Origin: Burhinus oedicnemus
Taxonomy: Eukaryota; Chordata; Aves; Charadriiformes; Burhinidae
Direction of reading: 5' to 3'
DNA: 64,000 nt
Assembly: GCA_008921705.1 (NCBI GenBank)
Contig: VFFE01007488.1
Location: forward strand, 1,426,970 to 1,490,969
Shown here piece after piece: positions 46,048-59,200 of this stretch (position 1 is its first letter; each line of letters opens with the position of its first letter). Position numbers and translations under genes: made by a program. The notes under the pieces are model-generated. The model was not told the origin of the DNA, ran no database searches, and was given only the letters and a program-made list of their open reading frames with translations.

Positions 46048-49000
46048 GGAAAGAGTAACAAAACAGTTTCTTATGTAATCCTTACTCATTTGCAGGCTGA
46101 ATATTTATGCTTGTTTTTTCCCTCCCTGCACGTATGAATGACGAATTTAACATGCACAAAAGCAGAGGCGATTGAGAGTACTCCATGTTGATGGCTGGTA
46201 TTCATGTGCAGATGACAGCTGTTAGATATAAAGATTATATTAATATTGCTGCACTTTTCCCAGCTCCAACTCCACTCACTCACCCTCCTTTAACCTGTGT
46301 CTGCAGTACACAGGCTGCAGTTTATGAAATGGTCCTGCACTCTCTGAAGGAAAGCTCTGAATTTGCTGGGGTATGAATGGGTACCAGAGGCATTTTCTGT
46401 TGTTGTCATTGTAAAACTATGGTCCAATTTAGCTAAACAGCTTTGAAAACTGTCTTTTTTTGCTTGTACTGTGCAGTGATTGCCCAGAGATGCCATTTGT
46501 CCTGAGCAGGCTGTATCATGGGACCTCAGAGCAGTGGTTTGCCTAGTCCCAGCAGCCGATGCGACCCTGGACACGGGGACTGAGTACAAAGAGCAGTCCC
46601 ATTGCTGTACCTGTTGCTAGTGTCCTGGCATCAAACGGGATGAAGAAATGGCCACTGTTTAATGGAGCTGGATGAGAGGTTCAGCTGTCTGGGAAGCAGA
46701 GGAACAAGGCCCAGGTAGCAGAGAGCAGGCTTGGGACAGATTAGAAGAGAAAGGGGCACAAGTGAGTCTGCACCTATGAGCATATATATACTCCCATAAA
46801 AATCTGAAGCAAGCTCAAGGTACTGCAGTCTTAGTCTTCCTCGCTTTTTAGCAAATACCTGTGAAGCTCACTGGCACCATTATGTGCCTCTTTTCTGTTC
46901 AACACCTGCCTGACAGGGACAACAGCCTACTTCTCCCAGGCACCCCGCTAGCTCCAGGGACGGAGACTAGTGTACAGATGTTCCTTCATTAATATGGTGC
47001 CAGAGGATGGAAGTTCTCTTCCTTTCCTCACCTCACCTCTCTAAAAAACTGCATACTGAAAATAAATTAAATTAAAAGGAACATGAAGATTGAGAAAAAT
47101 CAATTGCTCCAAATTAGCAAATACAGTTCTGAAGGCTGTTAAACCTTAGATCAGCCTCTTTCAGTGCATGCTTTCCAATGCTGTTTTCTCTTATGTCATG
47201 ACAAGGAATCTAAAAGTGCCACCTGAGCAGCAGAAAAGGGCTTAGTGGAGCCACAGTCATCTTTACATTCTTGCTGACAGTGAATCATTGGATTCAGCCG
47301 GCTGAAATCCCCAAGTTCTGTAAAAGGAACCTTTCTTGTGCTTCAAACAAGGGAAAAAATGTCAGGCTGTTGTAGTTTCAGGCACAAAATTTTAACAGGG
47401 AGAACTGCATCAAATTTGTCTAAAATCCTGCTGACCTGCTCCTTAGTCCTTCCCAGGAAATAAAATTGTGTATAACCTTTTTTCCTCCCTCAAGAGGTTT
47501 AAAATTGTTCAGTCAACATTTTTAGCATGGATTTTTAATTCCTTCCTGTTTCCAGCAAAGCAGGCAGAGTCAATGAAGTTCTCCATGACCTGTGGAAAAA
47601 GCTGTCAGAGATTTAGTCTTGTTTCTCATATTGTCTGGAATTACAGCAATGTCCAAGGGTGCTCAGTAACAGCCCAATGTGCTGAATGCTATGAAGACAC
47701 AGCAGAGACTGCCCCTTGCTAAGGAGCGCTCATCTTCTCCACCTCATGAGCTGTGACTTTCTTACTCACATGATACTATAAAAGGACTTCTAATATAAAT
47801 AATGCATCATCCTAAACTGAAATATAATCAGCAGAAATGAATTTGAATATTAATGCATAAGACGTGTATGTTCATCTCTATTAGCTGTCTATCGCTGTGC
47901 CATTTTGCTGAGATCTCACTGGCTCATACTTTCCCCACACCACAGAATGGGAGGACCATCAGGGCTGTATTGCTGCAGTAAAAATAGTCTTAATCACAAC
48001 ACATACACACCACCTGGGGAGTTATACTGGAGAACATTGAATGCGGATGCTGTCCTCCACCCCCACCCTCAGCCCCTGCACTGTTTACACCCCCTTTCTG
48101 TCCACAACAAAATCCCTTCCAGACTGGGAGAATTCACCCAGGTCACCATTGCTACAAAGGAAAGATTAGGCTTGCTTTGTGTGATGTTAGTTTAATGAAT
48201 GCTGGATCCAACTGCACTTATGGCACTGTCCTTACACCAAAGAAAAAACTGTGCTGCTGAAAGGCAGATCCTCTTGGGAGCCTGACCTTCATTTTTCAGA
48301 GGACATATTATTCTAGTTGTAGAAAGAGTCAAACACGACCTGTTTAGTTTGGTTGTCTGAAAAGCAGGATTTATATAAAAGCTATGGACAGAATACAGCA
48401 CAAGAATTAAAAATCAAGAGCCTATTTTTAATATAGGTATATGAACATCTCCTCCCCAGACTTGCACAGCATCAGCCTTGAGTGGAAAAATCACCGTGCC
48501 AGACATTTTGTGTAAACTGCCCAATCTGTTGCTCTCTTACATTCTTCACACAATCATAAAGCCTATTACTTCCCTAAGGCCATAATTGTGATGTTGCTGG
48601 ACAGAATATCCCAAACAATGAAATGAAAACCCTACAATAAAAAACAAAGCTAAGGTTGGGGATTCATGACAATAAATCTGGGGCAAAGTCATTCAACCTG
48701 TGGTTGTAATTATTCTCTGAAAAAGCAGCACAAATTCAGCCATTCAGAGGGTAAGTCTTACAGAGCTCTAGCACTGCTATTAAAAGACCCAAACAGTATT
48801 GTCCCTAAGAGATAAAAATATCTACTTGTGCAAAAAAACAGGTTACCCTATCACTGTAGATTGATTATGTAAAAGCAGCTATCACCACTGCTGGCTAAAT
48901 GCAGAAATAATACTCAGTCCCTGAAAGAAAAGAAGTCACTTAGTTCAGTTTAACGTGCTACTCGGAGAAATATTTTCTAATGATGCTGGGTAAGCTTAGA

Positions 49001-52000
49001 ACACAAATCTCACTTAATTTGTAGCTAGAGGTAAACCTAAGCTGGGGTTTACAGCCTGAGTCAATATTCTTCCTCTGTCTTCCTCAGTCTTTCTAAATCA
49101 GGAAAGACAGAGACTATCAAGAACATATGGGATGCCAACCAGGACATAATCAGCAAAACATGGGACATTCTGAGCATACAAGGCAGATGATCACTCAGAA
49201 AGATGTTGATGTCCTTATGCCTATTCATTTATCTACTTGAATCAAAGGAATGGAGGAGGAGGGGGAATGAGTATTAGGAAGGGGGGAGGGAGTCTAGGCA
49301 TGATTAACAATAGGTGCGAGACAGGAAGAACTAGATTAAACTGATCCATATGCAAATGATCTGAGTCTGATTGCATCAAACCATGCACAGTTTAATGAGT
49401 ATAGTGAGATGCCTTTATCTCTTCTTGGATGTGTTCCGAAAAGAAGGACCGCTCCAAGATAAAACACAGTTTAATAAGAAGGTTTTTCATTACGGGGTCG
49501 ATCTGCATTTGCATTTCTCTCTCTGAGCCACACAGCTTTCCTCAACCTCCATTCCTTTTCAAGAGATTAGTCGGTAAGCACTTATGTATTGTTGACACAC
49601 ACCTTAGGGCATTACATACTTAACATGCGTGTGAGTTTTAGCCTGGTCCTTCATGACCTGGATTAGAGATTTCAAAATGAAGCCTAAGTGGCAAACTCTT
49701 ATTTTTCTGCTTATCTACTGAGCAGTCTTTGCCCTTCTGTCATTCTGAAGCTTTGTAAAATCTTTTCAGTATTCATACACTGATACAGGGACAGAACTTA
49801 GCTTGGATACTTACAGCATTGTGGGCCAGACTCAGAACTGCATTGCCACTGCGAGATGGTGATAACTCCAGCTTCTGTGGAGATAATCTGATTTTATGCT
49901 ACTGTAGCTGAGGTCTAGCCCTCTATTTCAAAAGTGTATGTTGGTTTCTTCCAAGTGGCTGCCTTTGTACACTGAACAAGGCAGCTAGGCACTGCTTCAG
50001 CTTCACCTGTCTCAGGCTCTGCTTACTGTGACAGGTGCAGGTGAAATAAAATAGTGGCAACCTTTTCCTCCTTGTGCAAGCAAGACAGTGCGAAATCTCC
50101 AAGGCTGTCAGGAAGATCATAGGAAAGACAGCTGACCAATGCACTGGCCTCTGCTCAGACTCCAGCAGCCATGTGGTATAGTAAGCACTAATGTTCTCAT
50201 CCAGCTATGATTAAAGCTGCTGTTAGCAAAAGCACTGAATGAAAGCAAGCTAGGAGTACCTTATTTTTACTCCAAGGCAGAGCAAGTGGTGCAAGTCCCT
50301 CCATCTTGAAGAGGTCTGACTTGGCTGGCACATTTTTTAGAGGTCATGTATGGATACCATGGGTTTCCTCACTCAGGGCAAAATTTTCCCATTTAAGTTC
50401 GTGTTCTTCTCTGCAGCCTATTTGCCTGCTAACACCTGTATTCACACACTACATATTTACACAAATAATGATCTTGTTGCAGATAGAAAGTATTTCAGTC
50501 TCAAAGTGCTGATGCTGAATACTAACTCTCCAACTAATGGAGGCGAATAAATACCAATGGTCATCCAAATGCCTTCATGAAGACGAAAACCCTTTTCACA
50601 GCACCTACAATTTTTCTGTGCAGCAAGGACCTGTTGAACCAGGCTGGTTAACAATCTGCCTTCTCCACCTCCGCTTCAACTGATCACCTTCATCCTTATA
50701 TCATGAAGACGAGACATTTTAATTGAAACAAGGCACTTGAACAAAAACATTTCCATTGATTTCAATAGAAATAATCACAGGCCTAAGTGCCTGGCAGATT
50801 GGGAATCCAAACCTGTTATTGCATATTCTGTCATTATTAACATGATCACTTCTTTTTCACCACTAGGCTGCTTTCACGTCTTTAGGAATTTCTGGTTTTA
50901 TATTCCTTTGAAGACAATATATGCTTACATCATATCTTCCATTTACTTTGATTTGAGTTTCACTTCTGTATCTTTTAGCTTTCTTGCCTTTATGCTGAGG
51001 TGTCTGCAGCTTCTTTGCATTTCATCATTAATTCTGGCTCAGCAGCTACAAAGTCTTTTCTTATCTCAGATTATAGTTTTTTCCCTGTATGTGCTCCTTT
51101 ACACTTAATGCAACAGTCACATGATCTCTCCTCACAGACCAAGGGTGCCAAAACAGTAGAAGGCTGAAGCTTGTTAACCCAGTCATAAAACATAGTTTTG
51201 CCAGCAGTTAGAAGAGTCCTACTTCTGTCCTAGCTTACTGTTATTTATCATCATTTATGGCATCACAATGCTGAGGGTTCAAGAGCAGTCAGGGTATCAG
51301 AACAAGTCAATTACTGGTGGTAGTCAGCTTATGTCCTCCTGTGCCTGATGAGAGGGTGCACTCTCGGGGCTAGGTGAGAATGAGGTAGGCTGGAAGCAGG
51401 CACACACCTCCTTACCTCTTGGCATGGTCTAGCACCCAAAAGGGATAGATGCTAAACAAAAACAGGACAAAAAGGTGGTGCCTATCCCAAAGAGCTTACC
51501 CTTGAAGTAAAAGTAAATACTGATAGATGAGGGATGTAAGGCGTTAATGGGGGAATGTTCATTTGGTTTAACTTTAGGGACCTAATTTACGTCCCAATGT
51601 AATAAGTTGCATTGACAGACCTTGCAGTCAGGCTCCTATGGGGGCAGTTCAGAGTCCTCCTGATCATCCCTCGAAAGATCTTGTCTCTCTCTTCATGGAT
51701 GAAACAGAGCAATCAGATTGCCAACATGGTGACTTGAAGCTGGATGCTTAAAATTGAGCAATGTGAATGATGTCTTTCCTCCACTCCCATCTCTGGTGAC
51801 AATGGGCACGAGTCTTCACGTGGCAGTGCCAAAGGGCTGCCAAGCTTCCTTTGAAGGAAAGCATTTTTAAGGTCAGATTTGAAGACAGGGAAAAACACAG
51901 CTTTGTGACTGTGACAGGGAGCATAAGCGAAATCACAGAGACAGGTGTTGAGAAGTGTAGTGAGTGGCTGATGGAGGCTGGCACCACCACAGCTATCTGA

Positions 52001-53470
52001 GGCAGGATATGGAGTGGCCGTAAGAGATTCTGCCTACATCTCAGGCATAGTTCCAACTCTGCTTTGATTAGGTGCATCAGATGTCTCTCAGAAATTTCTG
52101 CTTTTCTTAGGCTTAATCTGGATTGGTATAAACAGATAAGTTCACACTGGCATCCTTTCTCAGGTGGCTATTGGAAGTAACAAATTCATCATCTTGCAAT
52201 GAAACACTTGGGGTGAAATCCTGACCCCTTTTTAAGCCCCTAGGTCACCTTTGGTTTCAGCGACATCAAGGCCCAATGATTCAGTTCTCAACATTTTCAC
52301 CTAGATGGGCACCTCAGTTCCAGTAGTGGTCTGGCATTTCCCTTTCCTCACAGGTGGGAAGGGTGAGTCTGTCTGATTTCAGTCAGGTCTCTTAGCAGCT
52401 ATTGTTTCAGTTGTCCGCGTTACATTTTCCCTTTATAAACAGAGGTACTGCCATTCACTATCACTCCAGAGCTGGTATGAGTATTTAAAACCTTGGTAAC
52501 TTTTCGAGGGCCAGTTGTGGAATAAGTCTGATGACTGGGATGAGTAAGGACTTCTTGCACACTACCCATGAATTAATGGTGGGAGGCAGAGCCATCACAA
52601 ACATCTGCTGTTAATGCCATCAGAGTTTTGCTTCTACCTTATATGTGTAATTTTATTCTGACATCTTAGTCCCATGTTGTCATTTGTACTTTTGCCCCTA
52701 GGATCAACACTGGAATCTGTATTGAAAGTTGAGAGTAGGTATTTATGTAGGCTTTGAGCCATACCTAAATGATGTTTGATCTCAATGCCATTATCACAGC
52801 ATAGCTGTCTCCTTTTTCTTTCAAATTCTCTTTCATTCATAAGGCTGAAAGACCTTTTAATCTTTATGCAATTTCCTTTGCAAGGTCTAAATCACCTTGA
52901 TATTTGGCAACATTGATTCTGTCTTTCCCTTCTTGATTGCTCAATATCAGGGAATTTCCTGAATAATAACAATTACGTCCATATATGCAAACATGGTCAT
53001 AAGGCCTCTTTTAGCACCTTTGCTCTATTTATCACATCTAATTTTTAGAGGATTTATATTAGTCCAAATGCCTTCTTTAGAGGCCCAATCCAATTTCTGT
53101 TTAAGTCAATGGCACCTTTGTGATAGATCTTCATGGTAGTGGGATTTAGCCCAAAGTCTGGTGTATTTAAGTCAGTTTTAATCTGAAGGGCCTGTAATAA
53201 AATCATTGACTTTGATCTTTTTTGGGAGTGCAAATGAGTCAGAGACTTTAATTTTTATTTTTTAACCTCAAGTAACTGCATGTTAGGTGGGTGACCGTGA
53301 GGACAGTCCTCTTCTGCACAAGTTGGTCTTTACTTTTAGAATAATGCATTGGACTTCGGACTAAGAAGGAAGTTGTTTTCATAAGAGGCAAAACTGGGGA
53401 TATGTTACATAGAAACCTAACTATAAAAATAATTTTCTATTTCTATTAAGGCCCAGTAATCATATGCACG

Positions 53471-53498
53471 TGTATATATATATATGTATACATATACA
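53471..53498. repeat. (TA)n/(TG) alternating tract
   Basis: An alternating purine-pyrimidine stretch, TGTATATATATATATGTATA and following bases, preceded by a CACGTG E-box core (53467-53472). Confidence 0.85.
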
Positions 53499-54132
53499 GG
53501 GGCTGTATTAATGAATTCAGTTCAACGATTTTTTTCTAACAGGACAGCAAAGCAGCACTTACCTTCTTCATCCTTATTGGACTCTTTCTTGGGCTGAGTC
53601 TTGATGTGTTTTATAATCTGGGCTTCTCAAATAAGAGTTGTGATGGGATTTTTTTCCTGATATGCTCATCTATCCAGTAGGAAGTGAATGTAGATCACCA
53701 AACATTTACCAAGCGGTAACAACTTTTAGATGCTGTCAATATTGGCTTGATATGAGCTAGAGGCGAGGGAATAACCCACTAACCATACTTTTGAGCCATG
53801 TATTCCCCAGCAGCGACAATTTAACAGAATTGCCAGAAAGCTCATCTATTACAATCACAAATCAGGTGGCCAACATTAATGTTTTAATCTTAATCTGCCT
53901 TTGCTTCTCCCCTCATTTTCTCTTTCGCCTCTGCCCCTAACACACACAAACACAGAGACTTTCCCCTTTTATAAATACAATAGATGTTGTTGTCAGTTTG
54001 GATAAGAGCAAATGCCAGATAGGATGGCAATATTTTCAGTCCTGGCAAATGCAATCATAAGTTCAGTTTATTAATATTGCAACAGTTGCACTAAATGAGA
54101 TCACTTGGATAACAAAACATTTATCAACAAAA

Positions 54133-54150
54133 CGCTGCCACCTACTGAAG
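54133..54150 (-). promoter_or_regulatory. CTCF-like binding motif
   Basis: On the minus strand the sequence reads TTCAGTAGGTGGCAGCG, which fits the CTCF core consensus NCCASYAGRKGGCRS at all but one position. It lies in unique AT-rich sequence about 1 kb from a CR1. Such motifs also occur by chance, so binding is an inference. Confidence 0.4.
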
Positions 54151-55128
54151 TTTTGCAAACAGCCCAGATGATTGGATAAGATCACAAATTCACTCTGTCA
54201 CAAGCTTATGGTCTTTGCTGAAATCGTTCTGAGGGAAAAAAAGCAAGAATGATAACCAGCAGAACAAGACAAGACATCTCTTTCACGCAGTCTGTTCAGC
54301 AAGCGTCAGGGTAAATCCTGGAGAGCAACCTCCAAAGAGGAAAGGAGGTTTGGCTCTTGGTGCTCAGTATGTTGTGGAGTTTTCAAGCATGCTGGCTATG
54401 GAACTCTTCACATCAACTGTTTTAGCTTGCAGCAGCCCATTATAAACTTCTAGTTTTCTTGTTGTACTGATGTTCAAAGCTTCTACTAGCCCACAGTAAA
54501 CTGATATTAAAACTTGCAAGCTTTTTGGGTTGCATCACCCCAGATTATAAAGGCTTTGTAAATAAACATAAAAGAAGTTTGAGTGATTACAACAAATCTT
54601 GTGCGTTTTCTGTTGCAAGATCTCAACAAATTTAAAATGTTCTTTATTTCAGTATAGCTCCACCAGGCATGCCCGTGAAACAAGGATAAGTCTTGCACAC
54701 CATACATAGGAAGAGCTTTACCTACCCATGCTTTATTGCTTTGGTGTGGATCAACAAATGATTAGATATACAAGGGCTGACAAGGCTTTGGATAGGAATT
54801 ATTATGCCCATTTGAAACTGCAGACAGCAATTCTAGAGTGCCATAACCTAACTGGCTTTTAGGCAAGAATGTGGATCTCATTTCCTATTATCTTGGGAGA
54901 ATCACTTTGGAGGTTTAGCTCTTAGTTATTGGTAGAAGTATTTAAATGAAATGCAAACAAAATTATTCATGGTGCAACTATTTTTTTTTACCATATGAGT
55001 AGAGAGGAGTATTTATATTGATCAAGAAAAGCAAACTCAGAGAGTCAAGACTGCATAGTTTAGGAATGACAATCTCATCACAATTATTTCATGCAGTGGG
55101 TGACCCATCTTTTCCCTTGCAATATTAT

Positions 55129-56205
55129 TCATAGAATCATAGAATCACAGAATAGTTTGGGTTGGAAGGGACCTTTAAAGGTCATCTAGTCCAACCTCCC
55201 CTGCAATGAGCAGGGACATCTTCAACTATATCAGGTTGCTCAGAGGCCCGTCCAACCTGACCTTGAATGTTTCCAGGAATGGGGCACTTACCACCTCTCT
55301 GAGCAACCTGTGCCAGTGTTTCACCACCCTCATTGTAAAGAATCTCTTCCTTATATCTAATCTAAATCTTCCTTATTTTAGTTCAAAGCCATTACCCCTT
55401 GTCCTATCGCAACAGGCCCTGCTAAAATGTTTGTCCCCATCTTTCCTGTAGGCCCCCTTTAAGTACTGAAAGGCTGCAATAAGGTCTCTCTGGAGCCTTC
55501 TCTTCTTCAGGCTGAGCAACCCCAACTCTCTCAGCCTGTCCTCATAGGATAGGTGTTCCATCCCTCTGATCATTTTTGTGGCCCTCCTCTGGACCCACTC
55601 CAACAGGTCCTTGTCTTTCCTGTGCTGGGGGCTCCAGAGCTGGACACAGTACTCCAGGTGGGGCCTCATGAGAGCAGAGTAGAGGGGCAGAATCACCTCC
55701 CTCATCCTGCTGACCATACTTCTTTTGATGCAGCCCAGGATATGGTTGGCTTTCTGGGCTGCGAGCGCACGTTGTTGTCTCATGTCCAGCTTTTCATCCA
55801 CCAGTACCCCCAAGTCCTTCTTGGCAGGGCTGCTCTCAATCCCTTCATCCCCCAGCCTATCTTGATACTGGGGGTTGCCTGAACCCAGGTGCAGGACCCT
55901 GCATTTGGCCTTGTGGAACATCATGGGGTTCACATGGACCCACTTCTCGAGCTTGTCCAGATCCCTCTGGATGGCATCTTGTCCCTCAGGCGTGTCAACC
56001 ACACCACTCAGCTTGGTGTCATCCACAAACTTGCTGAGGGTGCACTCGATCTCAGTATGTCATTGATGAAGATACTGAACAGTACCGGTCCCAATATGGA
56101 CACCTGAGGGACACCACTCGTCACTGATCTCCATCTGGACATTGCGCTGTTGACCACTACCCTCTGGATGTGACCGTCCAACCTATTCCTCATTCATCAA
56201 ACAGT
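55129..56205 (-). mobile_element. CR1 LINE, 5'-truncated, about 1.08 kb (minus strand)
   Basis: The plus strand opens with the reverse complement of the CR1 tail, TCATAGAATCATAGAATCAC, then 'AGTTTGGGTTGGAAGGGACC' and 'CATCTAGTCCAACCTCC'. The rest is the 3' half of ORF2 in reverse, ending where the element is truncated near 56195-56205, upstream of motif B. Its 3' UTR wording (TTTAAAGGTC, ATTCTATG octamers) differs from the copy at 23.1-25.2 kb (ATTCTGTG octamers), so the two belong to different CR1 subfamilies. Confidence 0.96.
55373..56193 (-). pseudogene. CR1 ORF2 C-terminal half, frameshifted
   Basis: This encodes the end of the CR1 reverse transcriptase in two frames. The upstream frame (56193 to 56008) has '[10 protein letters not shown]', '[20 protein letters not shown]', then 'NDILRS'. 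A frameshift near 56020-56060 moves the sequence to the second frame (56026 to 55373). That frame begins at the catalytic box, here 'FVDDTKLSG' where most CR1 copies have FADD. It continues through '[10 protein letters not shown]', '[20 protein letters not shown]', '[18 protein letters not shown]' and '[17 protein letters not shown]'. The frame stops short of the usual C-terminal 'HWNRLP' region. Non-functional. Confidence 0.93.
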
Positions 56206-59200
56206 CCACTCAGTTTCAGTTTCTTATTTGTAATTATTACAAAATTAATACCCCTGGAACATCCTTGGATGCTAAAATTATAGACAACTCACAGCATATG
56301 AAAAAGTGACTGCTTTTTAAGACTGGAGTACAACAGAGCATTTAAACCTGTGCATAACTTTAAGCAAGGGAGTAATTCCATTGAAATAAACAGGACTACT
56401 CAAATATTTCTGATTTTTCATGTCCTTCTGTGCTCTGCTAGCTTAGGGGCTAAGAACTGATATGCTTATTTAATACAGTGTTTATCTACTAAGCCTACAT
56501 TCAGCATTACTGATTCCTTCCCTTTCATCAGACAGAGACAAGGAGTTCTCCATTTTTCTAGCCTCCTTCTGGGCCAGTTTCAAACTTTGCTGTGCCTTCC
56601 CATGCATTTGCATTTTATATCTGATGTAGAAAATAGCAGCTATGAAACCAAACCCTGAGTCCTGAGGGAGTAAGGCGGATGACTTGAAAGGAAACACTCA
56701 GAGGTTTGTCTAGATTAGGGGACGCAATCGATATTAGGCTGGGGCTTGCTCTTCCTGACCTAATTTTGGACCTTTTTGCACTGGGAAACAGGATCTCCTT
56801 TCTCCTTTGTATTTAGCTGTTTGCAATTGCCCTTGGGTTCCCCTTCATGACTGTGACCATGTGTATTGACTAACCCTGGCCTCATTCTCCCTTCCTAATG
56901 CTGGAATTGTCCTTACTGCTGTGATGCCATGTTTGTTTAGTGCAGGACATGAATATATGCTCACTACCGTACTGGGAAACCCCAATTAATGACAAGGTGG
57001 ACCCAGAGTCTTTAACTTGAGTTGGCCACTATGCTTAACTATTTTGCAGTAAAATCTACAATATCTTTTAGTCTTCAGTGGGTTTATAAACCTGGATTGT
57101 TTATGGTGGGTTAGGTATGCTGCTGTACCTGTTACGTGTACCCAGTGCCAGCTCCACCACCTTCCTTCCTGTGCAAGCAGGGCAAAAACCTAAATCCCCG
57201 CTGTGGGCCATCTGGAGCTGACATTGCCAGATATAAGCCCTGACTAGTTTAGGTAGGCTTGGTCTTTAAGCTGTGCTTTGCTGCAGCTGTTCTTCAACAC
57301 AAAGGAACTTCAAAGGGTTTTGACTCCAGTCAGGGACACTGAAGCCAACACATCTGCTAGCTCCTATGGAGATGAAAGCGAGTGTTTAGTGCACACCATT
57401 GCCCTAACCAGTGCGCAGGTGCAATTTCTGGCTGGAGCTCTTCACATTGGCCTGTCTGTATTTAAATTTTTCTATCAGGATTTATGATTATTTCTGAGCT
57501 CAGAGCTCCTGGCCTGTCTCTCAGTGACACCATTCCTCTAATAGCATCTGTAGGTTGCTTCTTCCCCTGGCATCATGGTGGCAGCTGTGGGCTTTCCAGC
57601 ATCAGGCTGACAGAGCAGGCTGCCCAACCCATGGTCTCAAGCGCAAGGCCAGTGTAGACAGTGCATGCTGAGATTTACCTTCATTAGCTGAGCTAATAAA
57701 GTAAGATTCCTGGCTACTGAGGCAACATACTAACCTCAGCTTAAATTTTCCTTCACCTTTGTAAACTTCCAGCCTAGAATAAAGGTTTGAGACTTGTAAC
57801 ATGTTGCCTCTTAGAAGGTCTCTGCACTAATATGGAGCAGGGTTCAAACACAGACAAAGCAGAAAGGTCAACAAACATGGGCAATGGCCTATGTACATGG
57901 GCTAGGGTGTTGCTTCAGACGACCTGGTGGAGGGAAGAAGAACTGAAGGAGCTTTGGTGGCCTGCAGCTTTCTCAGCTTGCTTCAGCTCTGCCTGAGTTC
58001 TCATCTTCCCTCAGTCACTTACCTGGGGAAGGAGTGGGTGACTCCTTGCATGGGAGGATGGGGTACTGGCTGGAAGGAGCCAATCCATGGCTCCCTATGT
58101 CTGCATGGTGGACCTGTGATCTCACAGGGATCTGAACGGTTTTCCGGTTAAAGCCTATCAGAAAATGAGGGTGATGTGTTGATTTTTGACGGGCATCTCT
58201 TGCTGTATTATGCCTCTTGATGTGTATTATACCTTGCTGTACACATTAGGGAACTCCTGTGAGAAGGCATTCCTTTTGTGATAGACAATGGCCCAGAGCA
58301 GGGCTGAGAGAATATAGGTTTCTGAAGGGAATCTGTTTGTAAAGCTAAGTAAAAAAACCTCATTGATTTAGGGCCAAAGTTCCACTGCAAGCTTCTGAGG
58401 GCACGCTTACCCAGCCCGGGGCAGAGCCATATGAGTTGCTCCCAGGAGCAAGGCAGCTGTGTCGGTGTGGCTTTCCAGCCAGGCTGCTCAGCCCTCCTAT
58501 GAAACACTGTTCATATTGACCATGCTCCCTCATTAGGGGTGCCAGGCTGACGTACAGGACCACCCTGAGGTACACGTGTCCACAAATAGGTCTGGAGGCA
58601 AACAAACAAGTGTATGTGTAGATAGGCTTTCATGTGCAGCGTGGAGGTAGGCAGGTTTCACCCTTGCAGACTTGCATGTACTGTAAGTTGGGATGGGGGG
58701 CAGAGATGGGAAGAGAGTTTTGACAAATTATTTTGCACTGGAGTCTGGGGGGGCACCAGGGTGATGAAATGAGCTCCTATACCCTGGGGTGACAGAAGTC
58801 TCCCGTGCTGTTAGCAGAAGCTCTGTCTCCCACACACAATTTTTAACCTTTCTTTGATCACTACTTTGCTTTTCTAAACCACTGGTGGGGTGGAAGGAGC
58901 AATCCTGTGGAGCTCCTCACTGCGCAGCACTGTCCTATTTGGGTGCTGCCAAGATAAATGCCTATGTAAGCTGCCAGATATCAGGTTGGAGGAAATCACT
59001 GCTTTGGTATTGCTACAGTCACAGGTCTGATATCCTGGATGTGTAGGCACAACCATAGTCTGGAGTAACAGCTATCATCTGTGGCCTGTTCAGGCTTCCA
59101 CAAGGATTCGGGGTACCGCACTTGCTTCTAACTTATGGTGTATATGCACTCTGTAAATTAACATATCTAGTATGTTTCTATTAATCTGGGCAGAAGCCCT

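Larger units (their letters stand above)
42685..55128. other. Unique non-coding stretch, no gene seen
   Basis: About 12.4 kb, the longest repeat-poor part of the window. Frames of up to 123 codons (50737-51108) are Leu-, Ser- and Phe-rich with no recognisable domain and are probably chance. A15 is at 46033-46047 and a TA/TG tract at 53471-53498. A CTCF-like motif lies at 54133-54150. Positions 49285-49415 and 53850-54180 resemble conserved non-coding DNA in motif density. Confidence 0.62.

Noticed and set aside
50737..51108. 123-codon hydrophobic frame that could be read as a membrane protein
   Set aside because: Phe/Leu/Ser richness follows from T-rich sequence; there is no domain, and overlapping frames exist around it.
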